Positions 32,777 through 41,636 of a DNA stretch of 64,000 nucleotides are shown one piece after another. The stretch is from Halopiger aswanensis (GTDB lineage: Archaea; Halobacteriota; Halobacteria; Halobacteriales; Natrialbaceae): assembly GCF_003610195.1 (NCBI RefSeq), contig NZ_RAPO01000001.1, forward strand, positions 1,302,001-1,366,000. The letters are read 5' to 3'. The stretch's first letter is position 1, and each line of letters begins with the position of its first letter. The position numbers and the translations under genes were made by a program. Below the pieces are notes generated by a model. That model made no database searches. It was not told where the DNA came from and saw only the letters and a program-made list of their open reading frames with translations.

Positions 32777-33853
32777 ATGAGTTCGTCACCACCCGTCCGA
32801 CTCGGCGTCGTCGGACTCGGCTTTATGGGACAGACCCACGCAACCAACGCCGAGGAGTTCGGCCACGAGGTCGTCGCCGGTGCGGACGTCGTCGCCGAGA
32901 CGCGCGAGGAGTTCGCTCGAGCGTACGACGCGACGACTTACGAGGAGTTCGAGGCGATGTACGAGACCGAAGACTTAGACGCCGTCGCCGTCTCGACGCC
33001 GAACGCCTTCCACGAGCCGGCCGTCGTCGCCGCCCTAGAGCACGGCTACGACGTCCTCTGCGAGAAACCCCTCGCGAACGACTTAGAGAGCGCCGAGCGG
33101 ATCGCGTCGGCCGCGGCCGACGCCGACGGCTTCTGCATGGTCAACTTCCACAACCGAGTCTCGACCGCCGCCGAGGTGTTCAAGGAGTACCAGGCGGAGG
33201 GCCACTTCGGCGAGATCACCCACGTCGACGCGAACTACGTCCGGCGCCGGGGCATTCCGGGCGTCGGCTCGTGGTTCACCAATGCAGAGCTCTCCGGTGG
33301 CGGCGCCGTCGTCGATATCGGCGTCCACGCGATCGACTTCGCACTCTACCTGATGGAGTACCCTGCAGTCGAGGAAGTCTTCGCCGTCACGCGGACCGAG
33401 TTCGGCGACCGCGACGACTACGTCGACCCCGGCGACTGGTACGAGGCCACCGAGGAGGCCGTCTTCGACGTCGAGGACTCCGCGACGGCGATGATCCGCT
33501 GTGCGGACGACGAGACGATCTCGCTCGAGGTGACCTGGGCCGCCAACCAGGCCGAAACCCAGGAGTTCGTCGCCCGCGGCACCGAGGCCGGCGCCGCGCT
33601 CGAGCTCGGCGGCGAGAACCTGACGCTGTTCCAGAGCGGCACACAGGGGACCGACCACAACATGGACGCGACGCTCACCGAGGGCGCCATCGACCACGCC
33701 GGCTGGGAGGGCAGCGACGAGCGCTTCCTCGAGGCCGTCACCGCGGGCGAGGCGCCGGCGCTCAACACGGTCGAGCAGGCGCTGACGGTCCAGCGCGTGA
33801 TCGACGCGATCTATCGGTCCGCACAGAAGGGAACGTCGGTTACCGTCGACTGA
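32777..33853 (+). CDS. Gfo/Idh/MocA family NAD(P)-dependent oxidoreductase
   Basis: The 358-residue protein has an N-terminal Rossmann domain (VRLGVVGLGFMGQTHA, residues 7-22) and the family motif CEKPLAND near 95-102, with the catalytic-region residues in FHNRVSTAAEVFKE. The C-terminal alpha/beta domain contains VGSWFTNAELSGGGAVVDIGVHAIDFALYLM with Asp and His of the active site. Family members act on sugars, inositols or sugar acids. The actual substrate is unknown. It is divergent from the pyrophosphatase gene with a shared upstream region. Confidence 0.92.
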   Translation: MSSSPPVRLGVVGLGFMGQTHATNAEEFGHEVVAGADVVAETREEFARAYDATTYEEFEAMYETEDLDAVAVSTPNAFHEPAVVAALEHGYDVLCEKPLANDLESAERIASAAADADGFCMVNFHNRVSTAAEVFKEYQAEGHFGEITHVDANYVRRRGIPGVGSWFTNAELSGGGAVVDIGVHAIDFALYLMEYPAVEEVFAVTRTEFGDRDDYVDPGDWYEATEEAVFDVEDSATAMIRCADDETISLEVTWAANQAETQEFVARGTEAGAALELGGENLTLFQSGTQGTDHNMDATLTEGAIDHAGWEGSDERFLEAVTAGEAPALNTVEQALTVQRVIDAIYRSAQKGTSVTVD

Positions 33854-33854
33854 C

Positions 33855-34136
33855 TTATTCGTCGTCGTCGACGATGACTTCGACCGGCTCGTCCTCGCGG
33901 TCCTCGTCGACGCTCGCGGCGCTCTGTTCCTGCTGCCAGAGGAGCGCGCCGGCGACGGCGACGACGATCCAGGAGCGCCAGTTAGCCAGGTTCAGGGTGT
34001 AACCGACGCCGAACGGCTTCTCGACGAGCATCCCCTCGCCGGGCTGCCAGTACGCCGAGAGCATGCGACTGATGCTCGGCCGGTCGAAGTTGTACGGTAC
34101 CCCGAGGATCTCTCCCGAGCTCGGTTTGTCTGCCAT
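33855..34136 (-). CDS. Small DUF5808-type membrane protein
   Basis: This is a 93-residue protein that starts MADKPSSGEILGVPYNFDRPS. It continues with a proline-rich WQPGEGMLVEKPFGVGYTLNL and a single hydrophobic helix (WIVVAVAGALLWQQ, about 56-69), and ends in an acidic tail. It resembles the DUF5808 family of haloarchaeal small membrane proteins; the family number is from memory. Its end nearly abuts the convergent dehydrogenase gene. Function is unknown. Confidence 0.75.
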   Translation of the reverse strand: MADKPSSGEILGVPYNFDRPSISRMLSAYWQPGEGMLVEKPFGVGYTLNLANWRSWIVVAVAGALLWQQEQSAASVDEDREDEPVEVIVDDDE

Positions 34137-34293
34137 GCCCGGTGATACGTTCTCCCCTGTCAAGAGTATTGCGTGCTCGTCTCGGCAGCCGAGAGCGCGC
34201 CCGCCGTCCGGTTCGGGCCCTTGCGATCGATGCGTCGAACGGGCCACCCGCCCGATAGAAACACGCTTCCCGTCGGCGTACTAACCTATTCGC

Positions 34294-35001
34294 ATGGTCC
34301 TCCCGCTCGAGATGGGCTGGCGACACCTGCTGTTCGAAAACTGGCCGGTCGACGCCGAGTTGCTCGAGGCGCACCTACCCGACGAGTTGTCCGTCGACAC
34401 GCACGACGGCGACGCCTGGCTGTCGGTGATCCCGTTTACCAACGTGGCGGTTCGACCGCGCGGCCTTCCGGCGCGTGCCGGCATCCGACTCCCCGAGATC
34501 AACGTGCGGACGTACGTCACCCGGGACGGCAGCGACGGCGCGCCGGCCGTCTACTTCTTCAGCCTCGACGCCGACGGGATCGCGAGCGTCCTCGGCGCGC
34601 GCTTTCTCCACCACCTCCCGTACTACTACGCGCGGATCTCGCTCGAGCCAGCCAGCGATCACATCCGATTCGAGAGTCGGCGGCGCCATCCCGGCTCACG
34701 GCCCGGTATGTACGAGGCGACCTACCGACCGACCGGAGAGTCGTTCGAAGCGCCTGCGGATCCGTTAGCCAGATTCCTCGTCGAGCGCTACCGGTTCTAC
34801 ACCGAGGCCCCGGACGGCTCGCTTCGCTACACGGACGTTGACCACGAACCGTGGACGCTGTATCCGGCGACTGCAACCGTCGAGCGGAACACGCTGCTGG
34901 CAGCGAACGGGTTCGAGCGGCCGGAGACCGAGCCGATCCGCTACTACAGCCCGGGTCTCGACGTCGTCGCGGCGACGAGCCAGCGCTGCGACGGCAAGTG
35001 A
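34294..35001 (+). CDS. DUF2071 (YqjF-like) protein
   Basis: This is a 235-residue soluble protein with the DUF2071 pattern: MGWRHLLFENWPVDAELLEAHLPDEL near the N-terminus, SVIPFTNVAVRPRG, LPEINVRTYV and YYYARISLEP, and near the end LVERYRFYTEAPDG and WTLYPATATV. The family resembles the acetoacetate-decarboxylase fold and is widespread, but its reaction is not established. The ATG at 34294 follows an AT-rich ACTAACCTATTCGC stretch. Confidence 0.88.
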   Translation: MVLPLEMGWRHLLFENWPVDAELLEAHLPDELSVDTHDGDAWLSVIPFTNVAVRPRGLPARAGIRLPEINVRTYVTRDGSDGAPAVYFFSLDADGIASVLGARFLHHLPYYYARISLEPASDHIRFESRRRHPGSRPGMYEATYRPTGESFEAPADPLARFLVERYRFYTEAPDGSLRYTDVDHEPWTLYPATATVERNTLLAANGFERPETEPIRYYSPGLDVVAATSQRCDGK

Positions 35002-35008
35002 GCGACGG

Positions 35009-35665
35009 TCACCCGTCGAACAGCGCGGCGATCACCGCCGATTCGCCCTTCTGGAGGTGTTCCGCGGCGGTCGCGGTCGCGCACTCGAGGTCGCGAGCGA
35101 CGTCTTCGATCGTCGCGCGGCGGGGCGCGTCGTAGTAGCCGATCTCGAGGGCGGTTTCGATCGCCTCACGCTGGCGGGGAGCGAGCCGGTCGAGTGCGCG
35201 TTCCGGCGCGACGCCGTCGCCGCCGACGGCCTCGACCGTCACGTCGACGCCGGCCGGCACGCCCTCGACGGCGGCCTGAATGTCGGCGTCCGACCCCACG
35301 ATGGTGAACGTGTTGCTGCCGTCGTCGTTGCACTCGATCGGCGGGACCGTCAGCAGCCCGCCGCGGGTAAAGTTCTCGAACAGCGACCGCGCGGCCGCCG
35401 ACACCTCCCCCTCGAAAAAGCAGTGACACTCCCGCTCCGAGAGCGGCAGTACCTCGTAGTCGCGGACGTCCTCGCTGTCCTCTAGGACGCGCTCGAACCG
35501 CCGGTAGTCGCCGCGGATTCGCAGGAGAAACGCCGTCGGTGGGGTCGCCACGTTCCAGTTGACGATCCGAACCGCCTCGAGGTAGTTCGCGCCGCCGGCG
35601 AGCAGGTCGTAGATCGGCGGGGCGTAGTCGCCGGTCGGCTGCAGCGTGATGCGGACGCGTTTCAT
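35009..35665 (-). CDS. Bacterio-opsin-activator-type HTH regulator
   Basis: The 218-residue protein has a beta-rich N-terminal sensing part (residues about 1-150). The C-terminal HTH_10 domain contains LDRLAPRQREAIETALEIGYYDAPRRATIEDVARDLECATATAAEHLQKGESAVI (about 157-211), the hallmark of Bat-like haloarchaeal regulators. There is no PAS or GAF domain. It probably regulates nearby or distant genes in response to a ligand or membrane signal. No rhodopsin gene is nearby. The start at 35665 gives MKRVRITL. Confidence 0.92.
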   Translation of the reverse strand: MKRVRITLQPTGDYAPPIYDLLAGGANYLEAVRIVNWNVATPPTAFLLRIRGDYRRFERVLEDSEDVRDYEVLPLSERECHCFFEGEVSAAARSLFENFTRGGLLTVPPIECNDDGSNTFTIVGSDADIQAAVEGVPAGVDVTVEAVGGDGVAPERALDRLAPRQREAIETALEIGYYDAPRRATIEDVARDLECATATAAEHLQKGESAVIAALFDG

Positions 35666-35783
35666 GGTCGAACGTGATAGTGCTGACAGCTCAGTGAAAC
35701 GTATCGCTGCGCGGGGATATAAATAGCACCGAGATATTCGGCAGCAGCGCTACCGCACCTGCGGCCGTCTGTGGCGAACGGAT

Positions 35784-36008
35784 ATGGAACGAAACGTCGG
35801 CGGACTGGATCGCATCGTTCGCGGCGTCCTCGGCATCTGGCTGCTCGTCACCGCAGCGGCGGCGTACTCGGACGATTCGACCGAACGCGCCGCGATCGCG
35901 GGGATCGCCGGCCTCGGGTTGCTCACCAACGTCGCGACCGGGTTCTGCGGCGGCAACTACCTGCTCGGCGTCGATACGACGAGCGGCGACGCCTGCGACG
36001 CGAACTGA
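35784..36008 (+). CDS. YgaP-like (DUF2892) small membrane protein
   Basis: The 74-residue protein begins MERNVGGLDRIVRGVLG and has two hydrophobic helices (VLGIWLLVTAAAAY and AIAGIAGLGLLTNVATGFC). These follow the DUF2892 pattern, including the Cys-containing GFCGGNYLLGVDT loop. Bacterial YgaP couples such a membrane part to rhodanese, but here it stands alone. The chosen ATG is at 35784. It lies downstream of the HTH regulator gene and is divergent from it. Confidence 0.85.
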   Translation: MERNVGGLDRIVRGVLGIWLLVTAAAAYSDDSTERAAIAGIAGLGLLTNVATGFCGGNYLLGVDTTSGDACDAN

Positions 36009-36014
36009 GCGAAC

Positions 36015-37724
36015 TTATGCGTCCGCGGCGTCGCTTTCGTCGTCGTCCTGGACGTACCGACCGCGGCCCTCGACGTCCTCGAGACGCTCTAGGACCCGTT
36101 CGTCGCCGACCTCGCGGTACCCCTCGAGCACCGCCTCGCGCAGCGGCTCGGGGTCGTCGGCCGTGCCGACGAGGCTCTGGTCGAAGACGTGGACGTCCAT
36201 CGCGTAGTCCTCGACGTGGTCGGTGTGGTAGCCGAGGCCGAAGTCGATGAGGTAGGTTCGGTCGCCATCGACGCGGACGTTCCGCGTCGTCGGATCCCCG
36301 TGGACGAATCCGGCGTCGTGTAACCGCGCGAGGTGCCGTCCCACGTCACGGACCCGATCAGCGGTCAGCGAATCGCGGAGGTCGCACTCGCCGACGTACT
36401 CGAGTTCCAGTCGCGCCTCCCGCGGATCGACGTCCGAGAGTACCGGCGTCGGTACGCCCTCGCGGCGCGCGAGGCTCGTCAGGCGGGCCTCCAGGGTCGT
36501 TCGCTCGCGGCGGAGTCGATCGTCGAGTTGCGGGTGGCGGTAGGTCTTGGACTCGCGGCGTTTGGTCACGCGGCCGGCGTCGGGCTCGAGGTCGACCAGC
36601 GCCTCGGCACCCTGCACCTGCTGCTCGCCCGTCGCCGCGCCGCGACCGGCGGCTAATTCGGGTTCGTCGGCGCGCCACGTCACCGGCACCTGATCCGGCC
36701 GGAAATTGGGGTCGACGCGGGACTCCTCGAGCGCGAGCGTGTCGCCGGCGTCGTACATTTTCGCGCCCAGCACGGCGATCATGCCGGCGTTGTCCCGGAG
36801 GAACCGGGGTTCGGGCGCGTGGAATTCGGCGCCGCGCTGGTCGCACATCTCCTCGAGCATCTCCCGCAGGCGGGCGTTCTGGCCGACGCCGCCGCCGAGC
36901 ACGAGTTCGTCGCTGCCGGTCAGCGAGAGCGCGCGCTCGGCGACTTCGGTCAGCATGCCGAAGATGTTCTCCTGCAGCGAGTAGCAGATGTCCTCGACGG
37001 GAACACCGTCGGATGAGTCCGACGAGCCTCCGCTCGCGTCGCTCGCGGAGACGCCGTCGTCGTAGCGCTGCTTCGCGGCGCTCATGATCCCGGAAAACGA
37101 GAAGTCCATCCCCTTGACGACGTAGGGAAGATCGACGTACTCGCCGTCCTCGGCGGCCGCCTCGACCTTCGGCCCGCCGGGGTGGGACCAGCCGACGTGG
37201 CGCGTGAACTTGTCGATCGCGTTGCCCACGCCGGTGTCCATCGTCTCGCCGAGCACGCGGTAGCGGCCGTTCCGATACGCGAGCAGGTGTGCGTTCGCGC
37301 CGCTTGCGTTCAAACAGACCGGCGAGTCGAAGTCGGCGGTGTGGCGGCCGATCTCGAGGTGGGCGACCATGTGGTTGACCCCCACGAGAGGGACCTCGAG
37401 GCTCTGGCTCAGTGCGCGGGCGGCGGTGCCGACGGTCCGCAGACAGGGGCCGAGCCCCGGCCCGCGGGAGAAGGCGACGGCGTCCACGGGGGGTTCGGAG
37501 GCGGGGCCGTCGTGTGTCTCGCGGGCGTGCTCGAGGGCCCGTTCGACGACCTGCGGGATCGCCTCGTGCATGTGCTCGGCGGCCTCTCGGGGGTGGATGC
37601 CGCCGCTGTCGGGCTGGTAGGCGTCGCTCTCGATGACAACGTCGTCGGTCGCGGAATCGAACACCGCCGCGCTGGCCGCCCAGGCGGTGCCCTCGATTCC
37701 GAGAATTCGGGTAGTAGAACTCAC
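36015..37724 (-). CDS. Kae1-Bud32 fusion protein of the KEOPS complex
   Basis: The 569-residue fusion makes the N6-threonylcarbamoyl (t6A) modification of ANN-decoding tRNAs. The Kae1/TsaD part (about 1-335) has the metal-binding HMVAH motif (near 110-114), LGIEGTAWAASAAVFD and the DNAGMIAVLGAKMY segment. A short linker follows, then the Bud32 kinase part (about 355-569) with FVHGDPTTRNV and the DFGLGYH motif. The fusion is characteristic of many archaea. It lies near rps27ae and rps24e in an arrangement seen in several haloarchaea, and probably shares transcription with them. The ATG at 37724 is the usual start. Confidence 0.95.
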   Translation of the reverse strand: MSSTTRILGIEGTAWAASAAVFDSATDDVVIESDAYQPDSGGIHPREAAEHMHEAIPQVVERALEHARETHDGPASEPPVDAVAFSRGPGLGPCLRTVGTAARALSQSLEVPLVGVNHMVAHLEIGRHTADFDSPVCLNASGANAHLLAYRNGRYRVLGETMDTGVGNAIDKFTRHVGWSHPGGPKVEAAAEDGEYVDLPYVVKGMDFSFSGIMSAAKQRYDDGVSASDASGGSSDSSDGVPVEDICYSLQENIFGMLTEVAERALSLTGSDELVLGGGVGQNARLREMLEEMCDQRGAEFHAPEPRFLRDNAGMIAVLGAKMYDAGDTLALEESRVDPNFRPDQVPVTWRADEPELAAGRGAATGEQQVQGAEALVDLEPDAGRVTKRRESKTYRHPQLDDRLRRERTTLEARLTSLARREGVPTPVLSDVDPREARLELEYVGECDLRDSLTADRVRDVGRHLARLHDAGFVHGDPTTRNVRVDGDRTYLIDFGLGYHTDHVEDYAMDVHVFDQSLVGTADDPEPLREAVLEGYREVGDERVLERLEDVEGRGRYVQDDDESDAADA

Positions 37725-37822
37725 GTGTCTGGGTTACGCTACTCCTGCTCTCGGTCCGCTCTCAGCACTGCGATACTCGAGCACTCGAGAGCGAACGGCC
37801 GGCAGGAATCGGCTGGAACGCG

Positions 37823-37957
37823 TTATTCCCACTCGGTGTAGCTGCACTTCCCGCAGTGCTTCCGGTCGCCGTGGTCGGCGAGGAAGGAGTCACCGCATCG
37901 GGGGCACTGCTCGCGGTCCGTGCTGCCGTCGTCGTTGTAGAGTTCGTAGCGCGCCAT
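37823..37957 (-). CDS. rps27ae: 30S ribosomal protein S27ae
   Basis: This 44-residue zinc-ribbon protein of the small subunit has CPRCG near residue 18 and CGKCSYTEW near 35, with the typical [11 protein letters not shown] start. It follows rps24e by one base pair of spacing and is upstream of the KEOPS gene, all on the minus strand. The four cysteines are complete. Confidence 0.95.
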   Translation of the reverse strand: MARYELYNDDGSTDREQCPRCGDSFLADHGDRKHCGKCSYTEWE

Positions 37958-37958
37958 G

Positions 37959-38273
37959 TTATGCTTCCTCCGCTTCAGCGTCCGCCTCTTCCTCGACGCC
38001 GATCTTGTTGCGCTCGAGCATGTGGTCCTGCTCGACCTCGCGGGCGAAGTCCGCGGACTCGTAGACCTTGGCCTCGCCGACGGTCTTTCGCATGCCGAAC
38101 TTCGTGTTGAGGTTCCGGATGACGACCTCGTCGGCGTCCTTGTTCAGCTTCGCCGCGAGGCTGTCGCGAACCTGTAGGCGCTCGGGCGTGGCGTCCTCGT
38201 GGGTTAGCTCGAAGGTCACGTCGGTACGGTGCAACATGGGGTTGTCTGCTTCGGAAACGATGTCGACGTCCAT
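37959..38273 (-). CDS. rps24e: 30S ribosomal protein S24e
   Basis: The 104-residue protein of the small subunit starts [30 protein letters not shown] and contains [34 protein letters not shown], both conserved in S24e. The tail is acidic. A TATA-like box lies about 40 bases upstream of the start at 38273, so this is likely the first gene of a unit with rps27ae and the KEOPS gene. Confidence 0.95.
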   Translation of the reverse strand: MDVDIVSEADNPMLHRTDVTFELTHEDATPERLQVRDSLAAKLNKDADEVVIRNLNTKFGMRKTVGEAKVYESADFAREVEQDHMLERNKIGVEEEADAEAEEA

Positions 38274-38310
38274 GATATCACTCAGTTACCCTACTATCCC
38301 CGTGTAGCGC

Positions 38311-38319
38311 CTAAAAGGA
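38311..38319 (-). promoter_or_regulatory. TATA-like box of the rps24e operon
   Basis: The minus strand reads TCCTTTTAG about 40 bases upstream of the rps24e start codon, in a GC-rich surrounding. It is the only AT-rich stretch at suitable spacing, so it is the likely promoter of the rps24e-rps27ae-KEOPS unit. Confidence 0.45.
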
Positions 38320-38491
38320 TTTCGAACCCGTCACCGGGCTCTCGGTCCGTGCGACGAGTCACGCCGCCGAGAGCCATCCCCGGTTGCTCGCAGCTACTCG
38401 TAGCTCCCCTGAACACAGTCGAAACCGATATTCGTTAATCGTCTCTGCGCCTGAAATTAGAGTTATTCCTCTCGAGCGAGCAACACTAGAC

Positions 38492-39025
38492 ATGGCAGAG
38501 ACACACAAACACAGTCGGCGACTCACCGGTATCGAGATCGTGATCGGCGGATTACTCGCGGGACTCGTCGGCGGCGTCGGGATGGGGCTCGTGCTCCTTC
38601 TCGGCCCGGACGTGTTCGAGATCCTCGGCGCGCTGCTCGGCTCGTCGACGCTCGCCGCGGGGTGGATCGTCCACCTCTCGGTGAGTATGATCTTCGGAAT
38701 CGCGTTCGCCGTCGTCGTCTCGCGCCGGTCGGTTCGACAGTTCGTCGCGTCGTTCGACGAGTACGTCGTCGCCGGCATCGCGTTCGGGACGGGGGTCGGT
38801 CTCATCGCGGGCGGGCTGATCCTCCCAGCCGCGGTGGCCCAGGCCGGCGTGGGAGCGCTCCCGTTGCCGTTCCTGCCGCTGCCGGGGCTCGCGGCGGAGT
38901 TGCTCGGCGCGGCGCTCTTCGCCGTCGGTCACCTCGTCTACGGGCTGCTCGTCGGCGTGACCTTCGCGACGATCAGCGGCGCCGTCCCGCGTCGGCTCGC
39001 GGATCGGACGCCGATTCACAACTGA
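38492..39025 (+). CDS. Integral membrane protein of unknown function
   Basis: This is a 177-residue protein with about four to five hydrophobic segments (IVIGGLLAGLVGGVGMGLVLLL, WIVHLSVSMIFGIAFAVVV, YVVAGIAFGTGVGLIAGGLILP and GAALFAVGHLVYGLLVGVTFA), a charged N-terminus and a short basic tail. No transporter signature was recognised. The ATG at 38492 follows an AT-rich leader. Confidence 0.75.
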   Translation: MAETHKHSRRLTGIEIVIGGLLAGLVGGVGMGLVLLLGPDVFEILGALLGSSTLAAGWIVHLSVSMIFGIAFAVVVSRRSVRQFVASFDEYVVAGIAFGTGVGLIAGGLILPAAVAQAGVGALPLPFLPLPGLAAELLGAALFAVGHLVYGLLVGVTFATISGAVPRRLADRTPIHN

Positions 39026-39029
39026 CCAC

Positions 39030-40067
39030 CTATTCTTCCACGACGACGAGTCCGCGCGGCGCCTGCGCCTCGAGCGCATCGTCCCAGTCGATGCCGACGG
39101 GGCGCCAGCGATCCCCGAAATTCGTGGTGACGAACAGCTCCTGATTGTTGACGCCGTAGACGACGCCCTCAGCGTCGGCCGTCTCGTCCGTGCCGAGTGC
39201 AGGGGCATCGAACACGGCGCGGACGACCCCGTTGCCCATCGGAATCCCGCGGTCGTCGAGACGGTGCCACTCGCCGCCATCGTCTCGGCGGTAGACGTAC
39301 GACTCGGCCCGTTCGGCCGTGTGAGCCGCCGAGGCGCCCCTCGCACTCGAGACGAGTACCCGATCCGGATCGCCGGGATGGGGCACGACGCTCCAGCAGT
39401 AGGTGTGCTCGAGCCCCGCTTGTGGCCGCCGCCAGGACTCGCCGCCGTCGTCGCTCTCGGCGTAGCCGTCGCCGGCCGCCGAGTAGACCCGCCCCTCGCG
39501 GGCCGGGTGGGTCGCCAGACTGTGGTTGTCCCGCCGCGAGCCGTCGGGGCGTTCGTGCCACGTCTCGCCGCCGTCCTCGCTGTAGACGAATGCACCCGCT
39601 TCGATCCCCACGTAGAGCCGGTCGGGATCGAACGGGTCGACCGCGAGCCAGCGGGTGTGGTGGGTGTGCGGCCGCGGCGGAAAGTACCACTCCGACTCGG
39701 AGGGGAGGTCGGTCAAGCCCTCGAGGTGCGTCCACGAGTCGCCGCCGTCCGCGCTGCGGTAGACGCGGCTCGGTTCGGTGCCGGCGTAGACGACGTCGGG
39801 GTCGTGCGGGCTGATCGCCAGCGACATCACCGCTTGGCTGACGAAGTCCGTCTCGAGGCGCTCGAACGTCTCGCCGCCGTCGGTCGATCGGTGGAGGCCG
39901 TCCTCGAAGGTGCCGACGAAGACACGTTCCGGTGCGTCGGGAGAGGCTGCGACGCACTCGAGAGCGCGACCCTCGAGGGTCGATTCGGCGATCCAGTCGT
40001 CGGTGTCCGGTCCCGAACCGCGACAGACGAGCAGGCGGTCTCGGAGTGCAACGTACGCTGTCGCCAT
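39030..40067 (-). CDS. BNR/Asp-box repeat beta-propeller protein
   Basis: This 345-residue protein has no signal peptide. It carries four or five Asp-box repeats of the form SxDGGETF: STDGGETF, SADGGDSW, SEDGGETW and SDDGGESW. It resembles sialidase-like or photosystem-assembly (Ycf48-like) propellers and seems to be a haloarchaeal family of uncertain function. The chosen ATG at 40067 gives MATAYVALRDRLL. No catalytic residues of true sialidases were identified. It is convergent with the upstream membrane gene. Confidence 0.82.
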   Translation of the reverse strand: MATAYVALRDRLLVCRGSGPDTDDWIAESTLEGRALECVAASPDAPERVFVGTFEDGLHRSTDGGETFERLETDFVSQAVMSLAISPHDPDVVYAGTEPSRVYRSADGGDSWTHLEGLTDLPSESEWYFPPRPHTHHTRWLAVDPFDPDRLYVGIEAGAFVYSEDGGETWHERPDGSRRDNHSLATHPAREGRVYSAAGDGYAESDDGGESWRRPQAGLEHTYCWSVVPHPGDPDRVLVSSARGASAAHTAERAESYVYRRDDGGEWHRLDDRGIPMGNGVVRAVFDAPALGTDETADAEGVVYGVNNQELFVTTNFGDRWRPVGIDWDDALEAQAPRGLVVVEE

Positions 40068-40246
40068 AGCGGAGCTACGACCTGCTCGTACAAACGAAGT
40101 GGGTCCGGCACGACCGGCGTCGCGACCGCGTGTACCGCGCAGCCGACGACCGTCGTGCAGGAGCCGCCCGACCGGCAACCGCCGCCGTTCGGGCAGCAGA
40201 TAGCTACCTCCCTTCCGGACTCGTAGCTGCCGTGGGGAGCAGAGAG

Positions 40247-40420
40247 ATGACACGAGCACACCGACTCGATTGCGAAAAAGCGGCCGCCGACTGCCGATTC
40301 ATCATTCAGTCGGAGGACGAGGACGAAACGGTCGAACTGGCGCGGAATCACATGCGGGAGGTCCACGGGCAGGAGTACACGGACGACGACCTTCGGCGCG
40401 AACACATGCAAACCGTCTAG
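40247..40420 (+). CDS. DUF1059 family small protein
   Basis: The 57-residue protein starts MTRAHRLDCEKAAADCRFIIQSEDEDE and ends LRREHMQTV. The CxFxIQSED-like core and the ARNHMREVHG segment are typical of DUF1059, a family of small proteins of unknown function. It is read from an ATG after a GAGAG ribosome-binding-like stretch. It is not the shorter or longer reading of another gene. Confidence 0.85.
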   Translation: MTRAHRLDCEKAAADCRFIIQSEDEDETVELARNHMREVHGQEYTDDDLRREHMQTV

Positions 40421-40530
40421 GGCGGCGTCTCGCGACGGTTCGCGTTCCTACCCTCTGCCGGGAACCGGGGACGGCGACCGTCGCGCTCGAGCGAACGAAT
40501 AGTTATAGCGACGCTACGAGTAGTTCTCGT

Positions 40531-41349
40531 ATGAACCCTGCTACCAACAACCACGTTTCCGCGGGGTCGCCGATCGACGACATCGCGTACCTCGTGCGCT
40601 CGGAACACCGCGTCGCGGCGCTCGTCGCGCTCGCGGCGCGACCGCGAAGCCGGTCCGAACTCCGCGAGCTGGCGGAGGTTTCGTCGTCGACCATCCGACG
40701 CACGCTGCGCGAGTTCGAGGACCGCAACTGGGTCCGCAGGGACGGCTACCGGTACGAGGCGACGCAACTCGGAGCCGCCGTCGCGACCGCGATGGAGGAG
40801 GTGATCGACCGCGTCGAAACCGAGCGCGCGCTCCGGGACGTCTGGCACCGGCTGCCGGGCGAGGACCACGGGTTCACGCTCGAGATGTGCGCCGACGCGA
40901 CCGTGACGGTCGCCCGGCCCGCGGACCCGTACGCCCCGGTGAACCGGTTCGAGTCGCTACTCCGGCGGACGACCGCGTTCCGGTTCGTCGGCACGGATAT
41001 CGCCCTGTTCGAACCCTGCAAGGACGTGTTCCGGCAGCGGATCGTCGACGGCATGGAGACGGAGATCATCGACCCGCCCGCCCTCGCCGCGTACATCCTC
41101 GAGACGTACCCGGACCACTGTTCGGAACCGTTCGAGAGCGGCAACCTCGCGGTGTTCGTCCACGACGACTTGCCGCCCTACGGGATCGGGCTCTTCGACG
41201 ACCGGATCGCCGTGAGCTGTTACGAGCGGGACAGCGGCACGGTCTGCGTGCTGGTCGACACCGACGCGCCGCCGGCCCGCGAGTGGGCGGACTCGAGGTA
41301 CGAGGCCGCGCGGCTCGAGGCGCGGCCGCTGGCGGTCGAGCTTCCGTGA
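40531..41349 (+). CDS. HTH transcriptional regulator with FilR1/DUF1724-type domain
   Basis: This is a 272-residue protein. The N-terminal winged helix (about 15-85) contains RSEHRVAALVALAARPRSRSELRELAEVSSSTIRRTLREFEDRNWVRRDGYRYE. A middle/C-terminal ligand-binding domain of the methanogenesis-regulator (FilR1) type follows, with TVTVARPADPYAPVNRFESLLRR and HDDLPPYGIGLFDDRIAVSCYERDSGTVCVLVDTDAP. Regulated genes are unknown. Its stop codon lies inside a 20-base tandem repeat. Confidence 0.9.
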   Translation: MNPATNNHVSAGSPIDDIAYLVRSEHRVAALVALAARPRSRSELRELAEVSSSTIRRTLREFEDRNWVRRDGYRYEATQLGAAVATAMEEVIDRVETERALRDVWHRLPGEDHGFTLEMCADATVTVARPADPYAPVNRFESLLRRTTAFRFVGTDIALFEPCKDVFRQRIVDGMETEIIDPPALAAYILETYPDHCSEPFESGNLAVFVHDDLPPYGIGLFDDRIAVSCYERDSGTVCVLVDTDAPPAREWADSRYEAARLEARPLAVELP

Positions 41350-41401
41350 CCTGCGTCGTGATTCCGTGACCTGCGTCGTGATTCCGTGACCCGCTTCGTG
41401 A
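41342..41401 (+). repeat. Tandem repeat, 20-base unit, spanning the HTH gene stop
   Basis: The unit TTCCGTGACCTGCGTCGTGA occurs twice perfectly (41342-41361 and 41362-41381), then a third, degraded copy runs to 41401. The first copy includes the last codon and stop of the regulator gene. It is a local slippage product without coding meaning. Confidence 0.85.
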
Positions 41402-41636
41402 CGTGCGCTCGAGGCACTCGTTCTGTTCCGCTCCAATACTGTCCCAATCCGCCCCGATGCTGCCCTCGTACGGTACGTATCGGAGCACGCTATTTCGCCG
41501 CTGCTCCGACATCGGCCGAACGGCGACGTCTGACCGCCGGTCATCGGCTGCGCAACCGGCAGCGCTCGCCGAGTGGGCGGCAGATAGCTAGCTAACCCGC
41601 GAGCGCCTCGGCTTTCGTGGGAAGGAGAGACAACCC

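Noticed and set aside
35009-35665. Link of the Bat-like regulator to a rhodopsin system
   Set aside because: No opsin or carotenoid gene is present within several kilobases, and Bat-type HTH proteins form a large family with varied roles.
41340-41402. CRISPR-like repeat structure
   Set aside because: The 20-base copies are directly contiguous with no spacers, which is ordinary tandem duplication.
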